DNA from: Candidatus Omnitrophota bacterium
GTDB taxonomy: Bacteria > Omnitrophota > Gorgyraeia > Zapsychrales > Zapsychraceae
Length of the DNA: 10,707 nucleotides
Assembly: GCA_020430005.1 (NCBI GenBank)
Contig: JAGQKQ010000048.1
Location: forward strand, 1 to 10,707
Direction of reading: 5' to 3'
The notes under the pieces were generated by a model, which did not search any database, was not told where the DNA came from, and worked only from the letters and a program-made list of their open reading frames with translations. Positions 5,885 through 10,707 of the stretch are shown in pieces. The translations under genes were made by a program, and so were the position numbers. The first letter of the stretch is position 1. The number at the start of each line of letters is the position of its first letter.

Positions 5885-8701
5885 ATGTGCTCTTCAGAAT
5901 CTAAAAACAACGATTACCAAAAGACAATCAATCTTCCCCAAACAGATTTTTCCATGCGTGCCGGTCTTGTGCAAAAAGAACCCGCCTTTCTGGAACAGTG
6001 GGAAAACGGAAAACTGTGGGATAAGATTAAAGCCAAATCCAAAGGCCAGCCGCGCTACACATTGCACGACGGGCCGCCTTATGCCAATGGTAATATCCAT
6101 ATCGGCCACGCGTTAAATAAAATCCTTAAAGATATGGTTGTCAAATTCAAGACTATGTCCGGCTATGAAAGTTTATATATTCCGGGATGGGATTGCCATG
6201 GCCTTCCGATTGAACATCAACTTTTAAAAGAACTCAAGAAGCGCAAATCGGATGTGGACTGTGTTGAATTCCGCAAGAGCGCGCATGATTACGCGATGAA
6301 ATATGTGGGGATTCAGCGGGAACAATTTAAGCGTCTGGGTGTTTTTGGTGAATGGGAACGGCCGTATTTAACGCTTAATAAAGATTATGAATATTGGATT
6401 CTGAAATCTTTAGCGGCACTAAACGAAAAAGGTTATATTTATCGTGGATTAAAGCCGGTTAACTGGTGTTTTCAGTGCGAAACAGCTTTAGCGGAAGCGG
6501 AAGTAGAATATGAAGACCATACATCGCCGACAGTCTTTGTTAAGTTTCAGGTGAGTAACCCGGAAGTGTCCAAGATCAAAGTTGATAAACCGTTGAACTT
6601 GTTAATTTGGACAACAACACCGTGGACGCTGGTGGCGAATGTGGCGGTGGCGGCCCATCAGGCTTTTGAATATGTATTGGCGGACATCGGACAGGATGTT
6701 CTTATTATAGAGAAGACACTGGCTCCGCGAGTCTTGGGTAAGGCCGGAATCAGCGATTATAAAGAATTGGGAACTTTAACGGGTGAGGAGCTAACACAGT
6801 TTGTCTATCAGCATCCATTAAGTGATAAAAATGACTGCCGCGTTGTCACGGCCGATTATGTTACAAAAGAGGACGGAACCGGTCTGGTTCATACAGCCCC
6901 GGGGCATGGGCAGGATGACTTTCAAACCGGTATAAAATATGGGCTGGAAACATTGATGCCGGTTGATGACCGTGGCGTTTACACACAAGGGCCGTATACC
7001 GGAGAGCATGTCTTTAAGGCCAATCCGCAAATCATTGAACGGTTACAGCAGGAGGGAAAGCTGCTTCATACGGAAGATGTTGTGCATTCTTATCCGCATT
7101 GCTGGCGCTGTAAAAAGCCGATTATTTTCCGTGCCACACAGCAATGGTTTTTAAAGATTGATCATGATAATCTTCGCGGAAAATTGAAAGAAGAAATTAA
7201 TCACAATATTCAATGGGTTCCGGAAAGCGGGAAAGAACGGATTTCCTCTATGGTGGCCGGTCGTCCCGACTGGTGTTTATCCCGTCAGCGGTATTGGGGT
7301 GTGCCGATTCCTGCCTTGAAACATAAAACAAACGGCGAATATATTCTTTCTTCAGAAGTCATAAAGCATTTTGCGGATGTTGTCCGTCAGGAAGGAACAA
7401 ACGCGTGGTTTGAAAAAAATCTGAATGAATTGTTGCCCAAGGACTTTAAAATTGACGGGCATGGTCTTGATGCCTTTGAAAAGACTTTTGATATTCTGGA
7501 TGTGTGGTTCGATTCGGGCGTCAGCCATCAAGCGGTCTTGAAGGAAATGTTAGGGCAAGAATTGCCGGTGGAATTGTATCTTGAAGGATCAGACCAACAT
7601 CGTGGATGGTTTCAATCTTCACTTATTCCGGCTTATGCGATTGAAGGCAAGGCCCCTTATAAAACTGTTTTGACCCACGGTTTTGTTGTGGACGGGCAAG
7701 GACGAAAAATGTCTAAGTCTGTTGGAAATGTTATTTCACCGCTGGATCTTATGAAAACCAGTGGTGCCGATATTATCCGGTTATGGGTGGCCTCCAGTTC
7801 CTATAACGAAGATATCCGTATTTCTCAGGAGATTCTGGACCGTTTGGTCGATGCTTACCGGAAAATACGTAACACACTTCGCTACTTATTAGGGAACTTG
7901 CATGGCTTTGACCCGGATACCGATATGGTGGATTACGCCGATTTGCTGGATATTGATCGATGGGCCCTGCACAAGTTATCGAAAACAGCCGGCTCGGTGA
8001 GAGACCATTATGAGGCTTTTGACTTTGCCAAGGTTTATAAGCGGATTTATACCTTCTGTAATAGCGAGCTCTCCAGCTTTTATCTTGACATCCTAAAGGA
8101 TCGGCTGTATACTTCTGCGTCAAAATCAACTGAGCGCAGAGCGGCTCAGACGGTTCTTTATCATGTGGTTAATCACTTGGTTCGATTGTTGGCGCCGATC
8201 CTCAGTTTTACGTCGGAAGAGACGTTCCAGATGATGCCGAAAAGTTCGTCCATAAAAGATACGCAAAGTGTTCATTTGCTTGAGTTTGAAGATCCTTTGC
8301 CGGAATGGAACAATGCGGATGTTGAAAAACAGTTTGAATGGCTCGTCAATGTGCGGCCGCATGTTTTAAAACATCTGGAAAATTTCCGTAAGGAAGGGAA
8401 GATCGGAAGTTCCCTGGAGGCAAAATTGCTTTTTAGTACGGCCAGTGATCGGGATGGCGGTTTTCTGGAAGAATTCAAACACTTTCTTCCTGACGCATTT
8501 ATTGTTTCGCAAGCTGAAATTAGCCGGGTAGAGCGTGTGAAGAATCCGATTAACGAAGATTTTTCTCAAACAGAAATTGAAGTGGCACGGGCACAAGGAC
8601 AAAAATGCGCCCGCTGCTGGAAGTATACGAGTGATGTCGGACAGAATGTTGAGCATCCGTGTTTGTGTCAAAGATGTTCCGACATAGTAAAGGAGTATTA
8701 A
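5885..8701 (+). CDS. ileS: Isoleucine-tRNA ligase
   Basis: A full-length class Ia synthetase of 938 residues, charging tRNA-Ile with isoleucine. Conserved parts appear in order: NLPQTDFSMRAGL near the N-terminus, DGPPYANGNIHIGHALNKI with HIGH at 72-75, the CP1 editing domain with TTTPWTLVAN and TAPGHGQDDF, WCLSRQRYWGVPIP, DVWFDSG, EGSDQHRGWFQSSL, and GRKMSKSVGNVISP with KMSKS at 608-612. An anticodon-binding domain follows. The C-terminus has the bacterial zinc finger with Cys908, Cys911, Cys928 and Cys931 (Cys926 is an extra cysteine). These features place it in the usual bacterial type. The editing motif has Val where Pro is more usual (TLVAN), probably neutral. Only 7 bases separate it from mtnP, with no T-box leader and no clear Shine-Dalgarno sequence, so control is likely at the operon level. 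The 3' end carries the ribosome binding site of the next gene. Confidence 0.98.
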   Translation: MCSSESKNNDYQKTINLPQTDFSMRAGLVQKEPAFLEQWENGKLWDKIKAKSKGQPRYTLHDGPPYANGNIHIGHALNKILKDMVVKFKTMSGYESLYIPGWDCHGLPIEHQLLKELKKRKSDVDCVEFRKSAHDYAMKYVGIQREQFKRLGVFGEWERPYLTLNKDYEYWILKSLAALNEKGYIYRGLKPVNWCFQCETALAEAEVEYEDHTSPTVFVKFQVSNPEVSKIKVDKPLNLLIWTTTPWTLVANVAVAAHQAFEYVLADIGQDVLIIEKTLAPRVLGKAGISDYKELGTLTGEELTQFVYQHPLSDKNDCRVVTADYVTKEDGTGLVHTAPGHGQDDFQTGIKYGLETLMPVDDRGVYTQGPYTGEHVFKANPQIIERLQQEGKLLHTEDVVHSYPHCWRCKKPIIFRATQQWFLKIDHDNLRGKLKEEINHNIQWVPESGKERISSMVAGRPDWCLSRQRYWGVPIPALKHKTNGEYILSSEVIKHFADVVRQEGTNAWFEKNLNELLPKDFKIDGHGLDAFEKTFDILDVWFDSGVSHQAVLKEMLGQELPVELYLEGSDQHRGWFQSSLIPAYAIEGKAPYKTVLTHGFVVDGQGRKMSKSVGNVISPLDLMKTSGADIIRLWVASSSYNEDIRISQEILDRLVDAYRKIRNTLRYLLGNLHGFDPDTDMVDYADLLDIDRWALHKLSKTAGSVRDHYEAFDFAKVYKRIYTFCNSELSSFYLDILKDRLYTSASKSTERRAAQTVLYHVVNHLVRLLAPILSFTSEETFQMMPKSSSIKDTQSVHLLEFEDPLPEWNNADVEKQFEWLVNVRPHVLKHLENFRKEGKIGSSLEAKLLFSTASDRDGGFLEEFKHFLPDAFIVSQAEISRVERVKNPINEDFSQTEIEVARAQGQKCARCWKYTSDVGQNVEHPCLCQRCSDIVKEY
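8689..8695 (+). promoter_or_regulatory. Shine-Dalgarno sequence deciding the DksA-like start
   Basis: AAAGGAG inside the last codons of ileS lies 8 bases before ATG 8704 and selects it over upstream in-frame ATGs that would overlap ileS. Confidence 0.7.
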
Positions 8702-8703
8702 TA

Positions 8704-9123
8704 ATGCCCACTAAGAAAACGTCAAAAGCGAAAGCTGTAAAAAAGCCGAAAAAACTGACAAAAAAAGAGCTGGAATATTTTAAGAAATTGCTTTTCCAGT
8801 CTCGTGAAGAGCATGTTCAAGATTTAAAGAATATGTCAGACGAGTCTAATTCCAAGAGCAGTGAATCCAGCGATGTGTCCGGCCACGTACAGCATATGGC
8901 CGATGTTGCGACGGATATGTACGATAAAGAATTCACAATGGGTCTGGCATCAAAAGACCGTGAAATTCTCCAGAAGATTGAAGAAGCGTTGAAACGTATT
9001 GACGACGGAACTTATGGTATTTGTTTGGAAAAGGGTGAAGCCATCAACAAGGCCAGATTGGAAGCCATTCCTTACGCGGAATATTGTTTGACCTGTCAGG
9101 AAGAACTAGAAAACAAAAGATAA
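8704..9123 (+). CDS. DksA/TraR-family RNA polymerase-binding regulator with degenerate zinc finger
   Basis: A 139-residue protein. The first ~20 residues are a Lys-rich, probably disordered tail. Residues about 21-105 form the helical hairpin, with the family-like stretch HMADVATDMYDKEF at its turn (Asp71 and Asp74) and a charged second helix ending in DDGTYGIC. The C-terminal finger has Cys107, Cys128 and Cys131 and the hallmark ARLEAIPYAEYC. The second cysteine of the usual C-x2-C is Lys110 (C-L-E-K), so only three of four ligands remain. Proteins of this family insert into the secondary channel of RNA polymerase and tune transcription with ppGpp; that role is inferred here. It sits 2 bases after ileS and 3 bases before lspA, so it is probably co-expressed with translation and envelope genes. 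Whether it is a true DksA or a related paralogue cannot be settled from sequence alone. Confidence 0.88.
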   Translation: MPTKKTSKAKAVKKPKKLTKKELEYFKKLLFQSREEHVQDLKNMSDESNSKSSESSDVSGHVQHMADVATDMYDKEFTMGLASKDREILQKIEEALKRIDDGTYGICLEKGEAINKARLEAIPYAEYCLTCQEELENKR

Positions 9124-9126
9124 CAC

Positions 9127-9615
9127 ATGAAGGATCTAACCCGTTCGCAGCTAGACGGTGTTTTGGCGTTAATCACAACATTCTCGGTTGTGATTATTGA
9201 CCGTGTCACAAAATTATTTTTCTCCGACTTGCTCCTGCATGGCGAGTCCATCCCTGTCATTCCCAAAGTCCTGCACATGACACTGGTTCATAACACCGGT
9301 ATTGCCTTTGGTCTCTTTAAGAATCAGGGTATTGTATTTATTATTATCCCGATCATCGCGATTGTGCTTCTTATCTTTAATATTTATTATTACCGGCGGA
9401 ATAATTCTGCGTTAAGTCGTCCTTATATTATTGCCTTTTCGCTTATTCTCGGCGGAGCGATTGGAAATCTTTTTGACCGCATGGTTTACGGCTATGTGAT
9501 TGATTTTATCGATTTTCAAATATGGCCGGTGTTTAATATTGCTGACACAGCGATCAGCATCGGTGCGCTTGTGGTCGCCTGGAAGTGTGTTCAGCTTTCC
9601 TCTAAAGAAGGCTAG
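9127..9615 (+). CDS. lspA: Lipoprotein signal peptidase (signal peptidase II)
   Basis: The inner-membrane aspartyl protease that removes signal peptides from diacylglyceryl-modified prolipoproteins. Length 162 residues is typical. Four membrane segments are visible at about 11-26, 68-88, 99-115 and 138-154. Conserved motifs are DRVTKLFF near the first segment, LVHNTGIAFGLF (53-64), GGAIGNLFDR (109-118), VIDFIDF and FNIADTAISIG. By alignment to known LspA the catalytic pair is Asp126 (in VID) and Asp140 (in NIAD), both present. The ATG follows the preceding stop by 3 bases and has no clear Shine-Dalgarno sequence, suggesting coupling to the DksA-like gene. Its presence implies a lipoprotein pathway. 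The lspA-rluD order is common in bacteria. Confidence 0.96.
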   Translation: MKDLTRSQLDGVLALITTFSVVIIDRVTKLFFSDLLLHGESIPVIPKVLHMTLVHNTGIAFGLFKNQGIVFIIIPIIAIVLLIFNIYYYRRNNSALSRPYIIAFSLILGGAIGNLFDRMVYGYVIDFIDFQIWPVFNIADTAISIGALVVAWKCVQLSSKEG

Positions 9616-9621
9616 TGTTAT

Positions 9622-10539
9622 ATGGCTATTCACCATTTTAAAGTTGCCGTGGATGATCGCGATCAGCGTTTGGATATTTATCTCACGGAACACTTTTCCA
9701 AAGCACCGTCTCGAAGTTTTATTAAGAAACTGATCGATCATGGTCATGTTAGGGTGAATGAAGTGATCGCGAAGGCGCATCACAAAGTAGCCCCGGGGGA
9801 AGATATTATTGTTGATGTCCCCGAAGATTTTTTGACGCCGCAGTATATCCAGCCGGAAAATATTCCGCTGGATATTTTTTATGAAGATCAACATCTGCTG
9901 GTAATTAATAAACCGTCGGGGATGCTGGTTCACCCGGCACAGAATATTTACAAAGGTACGTTGGTGAACGCGCTATTGCATTACGCGAACCATCTTTCTG
10001 ATGTCAATGATAGTATGCGGCCTGGTATTGTCCATCGTCTTGATCAGGAGACTTCCGGTTTGATTTTGGTAGCCAAAGATAATATTACCCATACCCGTTT
10101 GGCTAAGCAGTTCAAACGTCATGAAGTACGCAAACAGTATGTCGCGCTGGTTGAGGGAGAGGTTGAATTCGACGAAGGAACGGTAGATGTGCCGATCGGG
10201 CGGGACACCAAACATCGGGAAAAAAAGACGGTAGCTTTTGATAAAAGTGCGAAAGAGGCTTTTACCCGTTACAAGGTTCTTCAGCGGCATAACGACGTGA
10301 CACTTGTCGCCCTTTTTCCAAAGACAGGCCGAACGCACCAATTGCGTGTGCACATGAGATACATCAAACACCCGATTTTGGGAGATAGTAAATATGGGAA
10401 GAAAAATTCTTTTTCCCGTTTGGCATTACATGCCAAGTCAATCGGTTTTAAACATCCGATGACTAAAGAATACGTAGAATTTTCTTCCAAAGTGCCGGAT
10501 GAATTTTTAACCAAAGTCTATGGAAAAGAAAATAGATAA
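9622..10539 (+). CDS. rluD: RluD-like 23S rRNA pseudouridine synthase (RluA family)
   Basis: A 305-residue RNA-modifying enzyme converting specific uridines of 23S rRNA to pseudouridine. An S4 RNA-binding domain occupies about residues 10-70 (DQRLDIYL, SRSFIKKLIDHGHVRVN). The catalytic domain follows with INKPSGMLVHPA, RPGIVHRLDQETSGLILVAK and KTGRTHQLRVHM (from Lys234). The catalytic Asp is Asp141 of HRLD. The S4 domain plus length fits RluC/RluD; position directly after lspA, as seen in other bacteria, favours RluD, but the target uridines cannot be read from sequence. It begins 6 bases after lspA with only a weak AAGG 10 bases upstream. It is the last gene of the run; no hairpin-plus-T-run terminator follows. 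Confidence 0.93.
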   Translation: MAIHHFKVAVDDRDQRLDIYLTEHFSKAPSRSFIKKLIDHGHVRVNEVIAKAHHKVAPGEDIIVDVPEDFLTPQYIQPENIPLDIFYEDQHLLVINKPSGMLVHPAQNIYKGTLVNALLHYANHLSDVNDSMRPGIVHRLDQETSGLILVAKDNITHTRLAKQFKRHEVRKQYVALVEGEVEFDEGTVDVPIGRDTKHREKKTVAFDKSAKEAFTRYKVLQRHNDVTLVALFPKTGRTHQLRVHMRYIKHPILGDSKYGKKNSFSRLALHAKSIGFKHPMTKEYVEFSSKVPDEFLTKVYGKENR

Positions 10540-10544
10540 GGCGC

Positions 10545-10581
10545 TTTACTTGGTTCGTTTTTGAAATATAATAAATATAAT
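10545..10581 (+). promoter_or_regulatory. Promoter region with two TATAAT boxes before the right-edge gene
   Basis: Two perfect TATAAT hexamers lie at 10567-10572 and 10576-10581. TTTACT at 10545-10550 (4/6 match to TTGACA) is 16 bases before the first, making a plausible promoter with a start near 10579. It suggests that the gene at 10611 is transcribed separately from rluD. AT-richness lowers certainty. Confidence 0.4.
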
Positions 10582-10610
10582 CGGTAAATAGACTAATTAA
10601 GCTACCAAAA

Positions 10611-10707
10611 ATGCTTGTAAATAAAAACAATTCCGGAAGAGTTCTGATTATTTTCTTGATCATTGCTGTGGTCCTGACAGTTTCGATTGCGGGGACGACT
10701 ATATTCT
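10611..10707 (+). CDS. Start of an unidentified protein with an N-terminal membrane segment (3' end missing)
   Basis: An ATG at 10611 opens a frame that runs off the right edge (32 complete codons). It encodes a short polar, basic N-terminus (MLVNKNNSGR) followed by about 20 hydrophobic residues (VLIIFLIIAVVLTVSIAG). This is a typical N-in transmembrane anchor or uncleaved signal. The upstream in-frame stop is at 10578. There is no Shine-Dalgarno sequence (upstream reads GCTACCAAAA), but a promoter-like region precedes it. Too little is present to name the protein. Confidence 0.5.
   Translation, partial: MLVNKNNSGRVLIIFLIIAVVLTVSIAGTTIF

Noticed and set aside
7773..8129. 118-codon open frame on the - strand inside ileS
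   Set aside because: Antisense to a conserved synthetase and without any protein-like features; a shadow frame.
8659..8703. Longer start for the DksA-like gene inside ileS
   Set aside because: AAAGGAG at 8689-8695 is correctly placed for ATG 8704, and the extra residues simply read the 3' end of ileS in another frame.
9412..9933. 173-codon open frame on the - strand across lspA and rluD
   Set aside because: It is entirely antisense to two well-supported genes, has no recognisable domain and low-complexity basic composition typical of shadow frames.
10540..10610. Terminator after rluD
   Set aside because: There is a T-run (10557-10562) but no stable stem directly before it.
1..10707. New defence system, mobile element or CRISPR array
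   Set aside because: No transposase, integrase, toxin-antitoxin pair, spaced repeats or compositional break was seen; the recognised genes are housekeeping or common families.

Overview
The window looks like a chromosomal housekeeping segment from an uncultivated Gram-negative-type bacterium. All recognisable genes lie on the + strand, and GC is in the low-to-mid 40s percent (estimated by eye from a few lines). The run ileS - DksA/TraR-type protein - lspA - rluD, the style of the 7TM histidine kinase and the PD-(D/E)XK nuclease suggest a candidate-phylum bacterium of the Omnitrophota kind. That placement is an inference from gene order and protein style, not a demonstrated assignment.

Layout. 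(1) 1-1622 is the 3' part of an AddB/RecB-like helicase-nuclease subunit involved in double-strand-break processing; its start lies off the left edge. (2) 1623-1818 is a 196-base intergenic region with a good extended -10 promoter, a perfect 9-bp inverted repeat, tandem repeats and a tiny in-frame leader ORF. (3) 1819-3462 is a multi-pass membrane histidine kinase whose ATPase domain looks intact but whose phosphoacceptor histidine is replaced by lysine. No response regulator is adjacent. (4) 3526-10539 is a compact run of seven genes with gaps of 1-7 bases: yggS (PLP homeostasis), proC (proline synthesis), mtnP (methylthioadenosine salvage), ileS (isoleucyl-tRNA synthetase), a DksA/TraR-family protein lacking one zinc-finger cysteine, lspA (lipoprotein signal peptidase) and an RluD-like 23S rRNA pseudouridine synthase. 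(5) 10540-10610 is a short intergenic region with two overlapping promoter-like -10 boxes. (6) 10611 to the right edge is the beginning of an unidentified protein with an N-terminal membrane segment.

The seven-gene run is probably one transcript. It joins amino-acid metabolism and cofactor handling (yggS, proC, mtnP) to translation and growth-rate control (ileS, the DksA-like protein, rluD) and envelope lipoprotein maturation (lspA). No tRNA or rRNA genes, insertion sequences, CRISPR arrays, riboswitches or convincing intrinsic terminators were seen. I found no new multi-gene system. The most unusual item is the kinase with a lost phosphoacceptor and its structured upstream region.
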